Below are positions 46,139-57,446 of a stretch of DNA of 64,000 nucleotides, piece by piece. The notes beneath the pieces are model-generated. The model did not search any database. It was given only the letters and a program-made list of their open reading frames with translations, and was not told the DNA's origin. This stretch comes from Hemileia vastatrix (Eukaryota; Basidiomycota; Pucciniomycetes; Pucciniales; Zaghouaniaceae): the NCBI GenBank assembly GCA_030280995.1, contig JASXTE010000011.1, positions 23,546,317 through 23,610,316 on the forward strand. Direction: 5' to 3'. The translations under genes and the position numbers were made by a program. Numbering within the stretch: position 1 is the first letter of the stretch; the number at the start of each line of letters is the position of its first letter.

Positions 46139-47314
46139 TGTCAGCCTAAATATCCTTAGGACTGAGTATTTCTTATGCTTAAAATAAGATAACCTTAAGT
46201 AAATTAAGCTTAATCTTAAAAATAAGGTTAAAATAATAATATATATTATTTTATTATATATATATATAATTATTATTCTATTATATAATTTATAATAGTT
46301 TAAATAGCTTATCCATGGCCTAATAATACTTATTAAGGTGTTAATGGAGTCATAATATACTTATCTTAAGTGATATGAAGTAATTATTGACATACATAAG
46401 CTTATATGTATACATAAATCTCATATTCAGTGAAATATGCAGTATATTATGTATATTTAGGTATATAAGTGGGTTTTAGCCCCTTAATAGCCTATAACCT
46501 TTGTTTTTCTGCTTATTTTAGGTCATATGGACGAAATCAGTGGACTCACAACGCCTACAGAAGCATAGACACCTATATCAGGCGCATACACCCAGTTTGG
46601 ACAACTAAAATTACTTCCTTGGATGGTTATTCACGGATTTATGGGTTGGAAAGATGTTTTTGGGTTAATGTGGATGCTTGGGTATGTTATTGGGGGCTTG
46701 GAAATTTTATTTGTTTCCTTTATATGCTTTTAGTTTCATTAAATCTCTTTTTGATCATTTATTTTACCTGTTTCTTTATGGTATCCGCTTTTATCTGGGT
46801 TTTCTATTTATGGTATGACTCTGTGTTATTATTAATAGTGATGGAGGGTCCTTACTGGAGGTCTGGGTGCTGAAACTGCTTGAAGTGGACGCCATGGGGA
46901 GGTGATGGGCCCTCACAGTGCTGTAATTGCCGGGGATAGCAGTGACATCATCTGGATTGAAGGTCTGTGCACTCCAGTGGATTTGGGTATAAGTAAGGAG
47001 GGATTTTGACGGTTTATTATCATCATTCAATTACTACGCTTCAAACAAACACTACAATACAATTATTAGCATTCAGAAATATATTATAAAGCCCTTATAA
47101 ATTGATATTATCTTTATAATAGCTATAACTATATTTTATTCTTCTATTTTCCACCACTAGCACGCATTTAAATCCAAGTATTGTGAGTTTTATTTGAGTA
47201 TAACTATTCTATTAGTCTTCCCCTGAGGTTTAATCACTAAATCATTTATTAATAAGTAGTAGGACCATAAAATAACACTATTATATCATACTTATATACT
47301 AGACTATACTGACA
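46139..47314 (+). repeat. Intact solo LTR of family C inside E
   Basis: 1176 bp, starting TGTCAGCCTAAATATCC and ending ATACTGACA (6-bp inverted ends TGTCAG/CTGACA). A perfect 5-bp target duplication GGTTC flanks it (46134-46138 and 47315-47319). It matches the split minus-strand copy at 39650-40020 plus 49216-50017. No internal retrotransposon is present. Short open frames in it (for example 46469-46873) are not supported as genes. Confidence 0.93.
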
Positions 47315-47319
47315 GGTTC

Positions 47320-49070
47320 ACAATCAAATTCAGAATTAAAATGAAAGGAAAGGCTAAAAATAAAAATTCAAAAATACCATATTTCACCACAAATTCTTTG
47401 TCTCATGACTCAAGTAAAATTAGAAAAACAGTAACTACAGTTTTTAAAGTGATACCACCACTGAGAAAAAAACTCAAGCAAAAACTATCTTTTGAAAAAA
47501 GTGCTTGAGAGAAGGCAAAAGAAGCTCAAAAATTGGTTGGGATATCAAGCATTGCTAATCCACTGGGTTTTAGAGCAAGATCAGATAAATAAAAATCAAT
47601 TTCTGATGTGGATAGTCCAATTAAATAAGCTTACTCATAATTAGATACATTTTTCTCTAATAGATATCTTCTTTAGAGTCCATACTTCATAAAATGTTTG
47701 CCCATTTTAGAGCTAAAATCAAATTGGGATCATCTGAGACCCCAAATTATTTAAACTCTGATTTAAGTCTAAGGCCTGCTGAGTTAAAGATTTTTCAAAA
47801 TCTTATTTGCCATACACTTACTCCCTCATGGCTAATTTACACTCCACACCATGTAGGGGAGACTCAAAAAAGTCTCAAGGCAGTAAAATGGCTGTTATTA
47901 AAAAAAATTTATTATAGGGTTGCTTTTTTCACAGTTTGGAATAAATAGAGCTTTGATTGTCAAGAGAAGAAGTCGATAAATTTTCTTTCACTTTTGGTAT
48001 CAATAATCAACCTTTTTACTTCCTTTGAATTCAATGAAGATAAAATTATATCTCTTCATAATTATTTGAAGGATTATATGAAATGTCTTAAACAATTTTG
48101 ACAAAAAGTTGATATCAAGCCTAATGTTAACTTATCCCAAAATTTTCCTAAAGTTCTGTAAAAATTTGGCTCAGAACCATAATCAGTAGCTTAGGCTCAT
48201 GAGCATACCAATTGAAGGTGATTATCTATCTCACACAATAAGAAAAAAAGTATGTTTTCTAAAGTTCTTTATATAACCCATTTTACTTTACATTTTTTTT
48301 TGGACTTTAGATGAAATTTTAAAATTTTTTATGAAAATATTTATCTGGAAAGGGAAGCTTTAATCTTTTCTTGAGTGGAATGACAATTTATTTTTTAAAA
48401 AAAAGAATGATATTTTAAATATAGAAAAAAAAAGACTTCATAATTAATGTTTAATTTATTCTGTGAATAACATGATGTATGGCTGAGATATTTAAACAAG
48501 ATTGATGGAAAAAGTCATTTTTCAATATCTTCAAAAAGATAAATACAGTGGTGCTTTACAGTTTCTTCAATCTAAAATTAATCATCTCCAATACTAAAAG
48601 CTTGGTGGTAAGGCTTCTCACCATAATCAAAACATCAAGGTAATGGGAATAATAAGATTATATTATAAAATTGAAATAAGAACAGAGTTTTTTTGTAAAT
48701 GGGGAATTCACTAAATTCCCCAGATATAATCATTATTATAGTTCGATTGTGTGATGCTTTTGATACTCAAACTGAAAATCCTTTTTCAAAATCAGGATTC
48801 AAAGTATTTTGGTGCTACAATAGATGGTCTAAAAATGTTATTATTACTCATAAAGATATTATTTGACATGCTTCAAGAGCTCTCAATCTAAGTGACTTTG
48901 GTGGTGTTTTATCTGATACTGTCTGTATAAAGTCATTAAGTAGTATAGCTGGTGCCTATTAATCACCTTCGTAATATCCATTATGAATTCAATATATGCC
49001 TTTTAGACACCAAAGTATGATCTATTGCCTGTTGGAAATTATGCAAAAAGCACTATATAAAGAATTCAAA
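47320..49070 (+). pseudogene. Decayed transposase-like region of E
   Basis: Fragments in order: FRAKIKLGSSETPNYL, LPHG or TLTPSWLIYTPHHVGETQKS, LKAVKWLLLKKIYYRVAFFT (47694-47948), then DYMKCLKQF, DIKPNVNLSQNFPKVL and AHEHTN (about 48000-48220). The order IKPN-x-x-LS-x-x-FP-x-x-L, FG, then E/NG recalls the C-terminal core of KDZ/Plavaka-type transposases of basidiomycetes. That is recollection of family patterns, not a search. Many stops. The region after 48250 is too eroded to read. Confidence 0.4.
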
Positions 49071-49215
49071 TTGGTCCTAATGATTCAGCTATGAGCTATG
49101 TGTCATGATGAAAAATTGTCCCACCAAAGTTCCAACACAGGTTTGACTCAGGTTAGACCACAGGTACTAAACAACCACTTGACTGCAAGTCGTCTAACTT
49201 TTGACCTGGTGTTAC

Positions 49216-50017
49216 TGCTATCCCCGGAAATTACATCACTGTGAGGGCCCATCACCTCCCCATGGCTTCCACTTCAAGTAGATTCAACACCCTTATCTCC
49301 AGTAAAGACCCTCCATCACAATTAATGATAACACAGACCCATACCATAAATAGAAAATCCAGATAAAAGCAGATACCTTAAAGAAACAGGTAAAATAACT
49401 CATCCAAAGAGTATATAATGAAACCCAAAGCATATAAAGGAAAAAATGAAATTTCCAAGCCCCCAATAACACCCCCAAGCATCCATATTAACCCATCAAT
49501 GACCTCCCAACCCATAAATCTGTGAATATTCATCCAAGGAAGCAGATTAAGTTGTCCATATTGAGTGTATGTGCCTGAAATAGATGTCTATACTGCTGTA
49601 GGGGTTGTGAGTCCACTGAATACGTCCATATGACCTAAAGTAAGCATAAAAACAAAGGTTATACGCTATTAAGAGGCTAAAACCCACTTATAGATCTAAA
49701 TATACATAATATACTGCATATTTCACTGAATATGAGATTTATGTATACATATAAGCTTATGTATGTCAATAATTACTTAATATCACTTAAGATAAATATA
49801 TTATGACTTCATTAACACCTTAATAAGTATTATTAGGCTATGGTTAAGCTTTTTAAACTACTATAATTTATATAATAGTGTAAAAATTATATATATATGT
49901 AATACAATCATATATTTTTTGTTTTAACCTTATTTTTAAGATATAAGCTTAATTTACTTAAATTTATCTTATTTTAAGTATAAGAAATACTCAGTCCTAG
50001 GGATATTTAGGCTGAAA
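49216..50017 (-). repeat. Solo LTR of family C, 5' part (inside B)
   Basis: On the minus strand it begins TTTCAGCCTAAATATCC at 50017 (TG changed to TT) and matches the first 800 bases of 46139-47314. It continues at 40020 after removal of E. Confidence 0.85.
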
Positions 50018-50440
50018 AATTGAGCTGTCCTCAAGATTCTTTATGATCTCAGCATTCTCTGCTGTTGATAAATCATTATTCTCAAAATCAATATTTTTTA
50101 AATAATGAATATCTTCTTCCAGAATTAAAATTTTCTGTTGAGATTCATAAGAAATATTTCTGGCACAATCACTTGAATTATCATCCAGTGCAACTGTGTC
50201 ATCATCATTTTCATCTGTCTGTTCAACAAGATTTATTTTATTTTCACAAACATGGCCTTTCTTCCAAGGCTTGCTGCATTTGAAGCAAGTGTTTGTTGCA
50301 TACTTTTTTGGTTCAACAGGGGCAGAAGGTTTACCAACTTTTTCAATAGGTTTTTTTTTGGTAATTGGAGATTTTCTCCAATGAATTTCTAGGAATGAAT
50401 ATTCTAGAATCATACTTGTTATTTAAAAGAATCTCTTTAC
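50018..50440 (-). pseudogene. Gag zinc-knuckle region of B
   Basis: Frame up to 50413 contains ATNTCFKCSKPWKKGHVCEN, a C-x2-C-x7-H-x-C knuckle of the type found in chromodomain gypsy gag (C-F-x-C-G-x-x-(x)n-G-H-x-C). It is followed by acidic sequence (TDENDDDTVALDDNSSDC). The last residues encoded beyond 50018 come from the inserted LTR. Confidence 0.8.
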
Positions 50441-51000
50441 AAGTATTGATAAAAGAAGAATTTTCTCTTGAGAACTCTGTCCTAGAAACTATTAAGTCTC
50501 TCAGCAACATAGATAATTTATAGAGGATCCTGTCCTTCTATAATTAAAACTCCATATCTAGGTCCATTTCCCTCAAAAGTTTCACAAGTTTCATCAGGAA
50601 CTCAATAGGTTTTTTAGTAGAAGAAAAGCTATATTTGGCTTCTTCATATTGCCTTTGTTGAGCTAACCTAAACTTGGAACCACCTAATTGTGCTTTAATT
50701 AATTTCTTCCAATCTCCCTATGAGTATTCAATTTTATCTAAGAGGACAGATTCATACCACATTAGAGCTTCATTGGTAAATAAAGAAATTAATTTTGACA
50801 CAATTTCCTCATCTGGGAGTTTGTAAAAATTTTTTAGATTATCAATTCTGCAAATAAATTTCTGCCAATCAGAGGAAGAATAACCATCAAATGTTGGATA
50901 TTGGTCAAGTTTTGGCTAATTCTTTTGATTTGAAGTAGTCTTCTTATTACAAGCTTGTTTCTGAGAGAGAAGAGCTGTAACTTCTATAATTTGGCAGTAA
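50441..51000 (-). pseudogene. Gag capsid-like region of B
   Basis: Minus-strand reading gives YPTFDGYSSSDWQKFICRID, KLPDEEIVSKLISLFTNEAL and MWYESVLLDKIEY, the retrotransposon gag pattern (W-x-x-F and a W/Y-x-x-L helix region). Frame changes and stops scatter it, so no long open frame remains. Only the left copy of B contains this part. The right copy ends at 57446, just before it. Confidence 0.65.
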
Positions 51001-51001
51001 T

Positions 51002-52495
51002 CTAACTTTTTATCCCTTCTGTAGATGAACAAGGTACATCATCAATTTTTGATGGAAACTCAGTAGTATCTACAGGCAATTCTGGCACTAATTTTAATTT
51101 AGATGAACTAGGCACAGGTGCAATTGGAGTATCCTGTGTAACATTTTCTTTCAAAGGAATGTCAGAAAAATTTTGGTCATGTAACAATGAATTCAATTTC
51201 TCTTCAATAATTGTCAGTCTAGTCTTCATTCTTGGAATACTAGATAAACTCTCATTGATAGTTGCAAAAGATAACTGGTTCTTATTTTGAAAAGATGAAT
51301 AATGGTCATCTCATCTTTTTAAGTTCAACTTATGTCCCTCTAGCTCCTGGAAATAGATAGACACAGTATCTTTTAATTTAGACAAATCATTCTTGATATT
51401 TTGCCACAAAGCAACTTTATTTTCATAATTAAGTTTGTAGTTAAACAAATCATCAGAAACTCTTTGTAATTCACTCATCAATGCTTGATACCCTTGTTCA
51501 GTTAACAAACTATTTTATTTCTGAGTCAATTGCATGTTGTTCATTATGTTATTTTGTTTAGCAATAATATCCCTCAAATATTCATCATTAATGTTAGCTA
51601 CATCTGGAGTATTTCTCAATAGGGAAACAGAATAATTTTCCAGATTCTCATAAAATTCAGGATCAAGTGTTTCATCAAAAATAGCCATATCAGGATTTTC
51701 CATTGAAGTAGCAATCAATACCAAAGGATTACTTACATTAGAATATTGAGCAATCTGTCTACTACAGTCAGCCTCTACTGGTCTCAAAGTCTCATCTCCT
51801 CTTCCAGAATTACCTGGAGTAACTGAATCAGTAACAAGAAAAGGAACTTGAGATTCAATAGAGGGGCTTAGCATGGCTTTGGAAATAACTGAATGTGATT
51901 TTTTTTCCTCTTTCTTTCTCCTTGGTGGGGGTGAGGAGGTGTTTGGTTGAGCTGATGGGTGCTGGAAAGACCTTCCTGAGGTCATTTCTGTTGTTGTTGC
52001 TGTTGGGCTTGTAGATAGTCCCAATGGGTGTTTAGCCAGTCCCATTGCCATTATGAAACTTCCACCTTTTCCTGTTGTTAAGGGGCCAATTGTGGAAGGG
52101 CTTTTGGAGCAGGAGGAGGTTTCCTCTTCTCTTGAAGAAAGAATTATATTATTCTTACCTTTTCTTCTAGAAACTCTGCTTTTGATCTCAGTTTGAGATT
52201 CTATGACCTCAACTCCTTGATGTGAGTGGAGAGATTTCTGGCTTGCTTTTTCAAGGGCATATTTTTTATCTAGAATCCTTTTGGAAGCTCTTTTGGGGGG
52301 TTGATAGATGGCTTTTGATCCAGAGCAGTTGTCTCCACTTATATTTCTATTTCTTGCATTTCCACATCCTGATTGGTCCAAAAATTGATTTATTTGAGCA
52401 ATTTTTTTTGTCAAAGGAAAACTTACAGAAGTTTCATCATAATCAATCAAATCTAGTTCCTCATCACGGCCAGCAGAAGCACTTTGATCATTCAT
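51002..52495 (-). pseudogene. N-terminal gag protein of B (left copy)
   Basis: The 326-residue frame 52495-51515 (MNDQSASAGRDEELDLIDYD) is basic and Ser/Thr/Pro-rich (PPKRASKRILDKKYA, SRVSRRKGKNNIIL, SSPPPRRKKEEKKS) and ends in LTQK. After TAA (CAA in origin, by context) comes a 65-residue frame (51508-51311), TGA, and a 75-residue frame (51229-51002) predicted to form coiled coil (MKTRLTIIEEKLNSLLHDQN). All three parts are one gag N-terminal region. The 326-residue protein is identical in the inverted copy at 55939. Confidence 0.7.
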
Positions 52496-52503
52496 TGTTG
52501 TAA

Positions 52504-53143
52504 ATAACCTGGACTGAAAGAAAGAAATATTTAAATTTTAATCAGTTATTCTTTTACTTTGTTAAAAGAAAAATAAGAGAAATAAAAAAAATATCTCTAG
52601 TATATAATAAATTATCAGGATTTGTTAATCAACTTGAATAATGAAAATATAATGCTTATCAGGACAAAAAATCAACTGAAAAAATAAAATATTTTATTAA
52701 TTAATAATATATATGTAAATAATTATCAGGACTAAGAGTCAACTGAAAAATTTTATTACCTGGATTTAATGTCAAATGAAATAATTTAATTACCAGGAAT
52801 TAATGTCAACTGAAATAATTTAATTACCAGGACTTAATGTCAACTGAAATAATTTAATTACCAGGACCCAATGTCAACTGAAATAATTTAATTACCAGGA
52901 CTTAATATCTAGTGAAATAATATAATATAATTAATTCAATTCATTTTATATATTTATTATTTTACTTCCAGGACAATTTGTACACTTAGAAATAATATAA
53001 TATTTTAATTTTCAGGACAAAAGGTCAACTGAAATAATTAAAAAAAATATAATATAATATTTTTTATTTTTATATCACTTCTAGGACTAAGAACAATATA
53101 ATTATATCTTGGTCAACTAGGAAAAAAATATTTTATATTTACC
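52504..53143. repeat. Leader of B with 34-bp tandem repeats (left copy)
   Basis: Between about 52749 and 52920 the word AATTTAATTACCAGGAC(T)TAATGTCAACTGAAAT recurs in four to five units of 34 bp. More diverged TCAGGAC...GTCAACTGAAA units extend on both sides. On the B strand each reads TTTCAGTTGACATTAAGTCC. The boundary with A-family gag is at 53143. Confidence 0.75.
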
Positions 53144-53700
53144 TTTCCAACTCCTTTAACACATCAATCCTAACATTTCTGGCCAAAGCAGATAAGAAAA
53201 TATCCCTTGCAGAGTCAGTACTCTCCAACTTCTGCATATCCAACAAATAATTCACTACTGGATCCAACTGAACCAGAAACTTCCTATAAGTGTGGAGGTT
53301 ATCCACACATCCATAAGATTTCCATTCACTAGCAATCATATTGAGATCCACAATAGAGTACCTGGATCCCCACCTTTCTGTCATCTGAAGACACAACTTT
53401 TTACAATCTTTCTTCCTATAACCCTGCATTACAGCAAGTTCCTTCAGCAGAGCCCTTTCACCAATTTAAACGATGACTTACTTCACCATGTCCAAGTGAG
53501 AAGCCCCATCCACATTCCCAGCAGCCTGAAACGGCTCCAGAAACAACTTCATATCCTCCCCCATAAAAATAGACCCCTTTCAGGACTTGATCCTTACAGA
53601 AGGCCTAACAGAAACAGGAGGATTACCATCCTCAACAACACCAACAGTTCCACTACACCACTAGAGAGAGAGGGTACAGAAGCCATGGTCCAATAGATTC
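53144..53700 (-). pseudogene. Gag N-terminal fragment of an A-family element
   Basis: Frame 53429-53139 (MQGYRKKDCKKLCLQMTERW) is identical to the first 90 residues of the gag frame at 58576-59151. It stops at VLKELER, exactly where B begins. The upstream part, to about 53694, matches 58319-58575 including the same stops. The primer-binding-like CTGGCACCCAGCATGGG lies at about 53772-53790. Confidence 0.85.
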
Positions 53701-53793
53701 CATAAAACCAATTTCCAACCACAGAAGAGAGTCAAAAGGTAACAGAAAATCCAAAAAGCTAACAAATCCTCTACCCATGCTGGGTGCCAGAAA

Positions 53794-54870
53794 TGTAGGC
53801 AGTCTTATAGTACTAGTTATAGGCCTTTACCATGGGAGTTGGGTTAAAAATGGAGAGAAAACCCCCTGTCCTTTGAGAAAATACCAGGTGGGATTTATTT
53901 GCTACAGAAAATTAGAGACTGTTACTATACCCCTTCCAATACACTTCTTGAATGCTTAAAAAGTCAAGACAGTAGCCAATAGCAGACTACTGAGAACAAA
54001 GGAACCAGAAACCTGAAATGCAGAAAGTTCCACACCAGAAAAACAAAACACTTTTCACTTGTTGCACAGAAAACAGCGATAATACTTGATGCAGGTTGAA
54101 AAGCTACACCAGAGAAAACAGTTTCAAAGTTGAGTTAAATTAAGATTTAACCTTGCAACAAACACAGCCAATTGTGGCCAAAAAACAGTGAAAACTGAGT
54201 GAGAACAATGATATTACCTCCGGATGGTTGTATGATAAATAAAGTTGCCCCAAACTGTCTTATTCACTATTTACACACCAACCACCAACTAAGAGCCCAT
54301 GCACACCAAGAAATTTGGTGTTCTTGAGCACCAAATAACATAAAATACCTCTAGAAACGCTTCACAGACTTATAGCACCAAGGGGGGCAGGCCTCCTGAT
54401 GCAGGCGGCCTGCCTAGAAGCAGCCAGACCTCCCTGAAGTCAGAAAACCACCAAAAACCTCCAAAGAAGCCCAAAATACTTAGAAAAATCTACTACAACT
54501 ACAAAAACCTTTAAAGAAAATAATGAGACTATAACAACTTTGAGAAATAAAATGTAGAGAAAAATTAACTCATTCTAAAGGTACTAAGCACTTAACCCTA
54601 AGACTTAAGGTCGACCTGTAAAACAGGAAAAACATAATTAAGCAGCTATCTTTTTAAATAAAAAAATGAGGAAATGACCCCTTAATACTTAAAATATTAA
54701 AAATTTCTACAAGAAATAAAATATACAAGAACCTGGGGCTATCCAATGGTATTACCCACATTCTTGGAGTCCCAATATTTGCTGAATTAATTCAGAAAAA
54801 CACCCAGTTATCAAACAATGTGATTTAAGTCATGACCAACAAAGGCCTATGCCAATGTTGGAAGACCACA
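53794..54870 (-). repeat. Complete A-family LTR (5' LTR of the interrupted element)
   Basis: 1077 bp. Minus-strand start TGTGGTCTTCCAACATTGG at 54870 and end GACTGCCTACA at 53794, followed by the primer-binding-like site and gag. It is nearly identical to 57447-58211 over the shared part. It inserted into the Myb-like fragment at 54871 (flank ACGTA). Confidence 0.88.
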
Positions 54871-54970
54871 ACGTACCTTTGACTTTGAAATCATCAAACT
54901 CCACCTACAAACACTGTTAAACATCCATCAAAATCTTCTATACCAAAAGCCCGTCCCCACACTTGAGGCC
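54871..54970 (-). pseudogene. Second Myb/SANT-like fragment
   Basis: About 100 bp resembling, on the minus strand, 35225-35325: both read FNSV-RWSL-ISKS-VR in the same frame. The sequence beyond (54971-55080) resembles it only weakly. The A-family LTR is inserted at its end. Confidence 0.45.
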
Positions 54971-55291
54971 CTTTCTGAATTTTTGACAGTCCATCAATAT
55001 CTTGAATCCAGAAACCAAGGGACCATCAACATCAAGGAATAGTAAGGACAGGTGGACAACAAAAATGACAAACATAATCAACCACATGACTTATTTTTTT
55101 GTTGTGACTGGGAATCAAACTGTGCTCCAAATTTTAGGATTATATATTGGGAATCGTCATATATATTTGTGGTGACTATATTGGTTACTATCTGTGGGTA
55201 TCACTTTCCATTTTTATAGTTTACGTATATCTTTTTTACTCAGAATTCTGTAGTAGCATTAATCTGTTCACATTACAGGGGGAGGTGCCTG
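54971..55291. other. Spacer between inverted copies
   Basis: AT-rich DNA without a recognised feature, ending in GGGGGAGGTGCCTGG at the start of the right B copy. Confidence 0.5.
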
Positions 55292-57446
55292 GTAAATATA
55301 AAATATTTTTTTCCTAGTTGACCAAGATATAATTATATTGTTCTTAGTCCTAGAAGTGATATAAAAATAAAAAATATTATATTATATTTTTTTTAATTAT
55401 TTCAGTTGACCTTTTGTCCTGAAAATTAAAATATTATATTATTTCTAAGTGTACAAATTGTCCTGGAAGTAAAATAATAAATATATAAAATGAATTGAAT
55501 TAATTATATTATATTATTTCACTAGATATTAAGTCCTGGTAATTAAATTATTTCAGTTGACATTGGGTCCTGGTAATTAAATTATTTCAGTTGACATTAA
55601 GTCCTGGTAATTAAATTATTTCAGTTGACATTAATTCCTGGTAATTAAATTATTTCATTTGACATTAAATCCAGGTAATAAAATTTTTCAGTTGACTCTT
55701 AGTCCTGATAATTATTTACATATATATTATTAATTAATAAAATATTTTATTTTTTCAGTTGATTTTTTGTCCTGATAAGCATTATATTTTCATTATTCAA
55801 GTTGATTAACAAATCCTGATAATTTATTATATACTAGAGATATTTTTTTTATTTCTCTTATTTTTCTTTTAACAAAGTAAAAGAATAACTGATTAAAATT
55901 TAAATATTTCTTTCTTTCAGTCCAGGTTATTTACAACAATGAATGATCAAAGTGCTTCTGCTGGCCGTGATGAGGAACTAGATTTGATTGATTATGATGA
56001 AACTTCTGTAAGTTTTCCTTTGACAAAAAAAATTGCTCAAATAAATCAATTTTTGGACCAATCAGGATGTGGAAATGCAAGAAATAGAAATATAAGTGGA
56101 GACAACTGCTCTGGATCAAAAGCCATCTATCAACCCCCCAAAAGAGCTTCCAAAAGGATTCTAGATAAAAAATATGCCCTTGAAAAAGCAAGCCAGAAAT
56201 CTCTCCACTCACATCAAGGAGTTGAGGTCATAGAATCTCAAACTGAGATCAAAAGCAGAGTTTCTAGAAGAAAAGGTAAGAATAATATAATTCTTTCTTC
56301 AAGAGAAGAGGAAACCTCCTCCTGCTCCAAAAGCCCTTCCACAATTGGCCCCTTAACAACAGGAAAAGGTGGAAGTTTCATAATGGCAATGGGACTGGCT
56401 AAACACCCATTGGGACTATCTACAAGCCCAACAGCAACAACAACAGAAATGACCTCAGGAAGGTCTTTCCAGCACCCATCAGCTCAACCAAACACCTCCT
56501 CACCCCCACCAAGGAGAAAGAAAGAGGAAAAAAAATCACATTCAGTTATTTCCAAAGCCATGCTAAGCCCCTCTATTGAATCTCAAGTTCCTTTTCTTGT
56601 TACTGATTCAGTTACTCCAGGTAATTCTGGAAGAGGAGATGAGACTTTGAGACCAGTAGAGGCTGACTGTAGTAGACAGATTGCTCAATATTCTAATGTA
56701 AGTAATCCTTTGGTATTGATTGCTACTTCAATGGAAAATCCTGATATGGCTATTTTTGATGAAACACTTGATCCTGAATTTTATGAGAATCTGGAAAATT
56801 ATTCTGTTTCCCTATTGAGAAATACTCCAGATGTAGCTAACATTAATGATGAATATTTGAGGGATATTATTGCTAAACAAAATAACATAATGAACAACAT
56901 GCAATTGACTCAGAAATAAAATAGTTTGTTAACTGAACAAGGGTATCAAGCATTGATGAGTGAATTACAAAGAGTTTCTGATGATTTGTTTAACTACAAA
57001 CTTAATTATGAAAATAAAGTTGCTTTGTGGCAAAATATCAAGAATGATTTGTCTAAATTAAAAGATACTGTGTCTATCTATTTCCAGGAGCTAGAGGGAC
57101 ATAAGTTGAACTTAAAAAGATGAGATGACCATTATTCATCTTTTCAAAATAAGAACCAGTTATCTTTTGCAACTATCAATGAGAGTTTATCTAGTATTCC
57201 AAGAATGAAGACTAGACTGACAATTATTGAAGAGAAATTGAATTCATTGTTACATGACCAAAATTTTTCTGACATTCCTTTGAAAGAAAATGTTACACAG
57301 GATACTCCAATTGCACCTGTGCCTAGTTCATCTAAATTAAAATTAGTGCCAGAATTGCCTGTAGATACTACTGAGTTTCCATCAAAAATTGATGATGTAC
57401 CTTGTTCATCTACAGAAGGGATAAACAGTTAGATTACTGCCAATTC
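55292..57446 (+). mobile_element. Right copy of the B 5' end, inverted relative to the left
   Basis: 2155 bp, the reverse complement of 50991-53143 with very few differences. It carries the 34-bp repeats, the identical 326-residue frame (55939-56919), the 65-residue frame (56926-57123) and the 75-residue frame (57205-57432, differing by one residue near the end, IKS versus INS). At 57446 it switches, after ACTGCCAA, into the middle of an A-family LTR. The remaining gag and all of pol are missing. Confidence 0.9.
55939..57432 (+). pseudogene. N-terminal gag protein of B (right copy)
   Basis: Same three frames as 51002-52495. The matching stop codons between frames show that the stops predate the duplication or that the copy was made from the already mutated left one. 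Basic, low-complexity, with a coiled-coil-like C-terminal piece; no enzymatic motif. Confidence 0.7.

Larger units (their letters stand above)
40021..49209. mobile_element. E: 9.2-kb DNA transposon inserted in the C-family LTR
   Basis: Termini are inverted repeats of about 45 bp: CCAGGTCAAATGTTAGACAA at 40022 and CCAGGTCAAAAGTTAGACGA read inward from 49209. A 6-bp TGTTAC flanks both ends (40015-40020 and 49210-49215). The intact LTR copy has a single TGACAT/ATGTCA-type site at the same point, so this is an empty-site-supported insertion. Contents: an unknown frame at 40212-40451, the palindrome array at 41.7-42.9 kb, a tandem duplication, a nested solo LTR (46139-47314) and a decayed transposase-like region (47.3-49.1 kb). 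Confidence 0.85.
36048..53143 (-). mobile_element. B: chromodomain Ty3/gypsy element, split by nested insertions
   Basis: Minus-strand order from 53143: leader with 34-bp tandem repeats, gag (52495 to about 50018), then protease (39616), RT, RNase H, integrase and chromodomain (36054). The gap 39650-50017 is a solo LTR that itself contains a DNA transposon. Gag and pol flanks would join once these are removed. B sits in the gag of an A-family element at 53143. A near-identical copy of the first 2.15 kb of B lies inverted at 55292-57446. Confidence 0.85.

Noticed and set aside
45881..46159. 92-residue basic protein
   Set aside because: It runs from duplicated non-coding sequence into the nested LTR and ends within it.
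46469..46873. 134-residue hydrophobic membrane protein
   Set aside because: It lies wholly inside the solo C LTR and the equivalent frame in the split copy is not preserved.
51515..52495. 326-residue frame as a host gene present in two copies
   Set aside because: It lies in the gag position of element B, ahead of a zinc knuckle, and the second copy is part of the inverted B fragment.
54217..54218. Simple single-event palindrome for the 51-57 kb region
   Set aside because: The arms are joined to different parts of the A family (gag on the left, mid-LTR on the right), so a plain fold-back of one locus does not account for both junctions.
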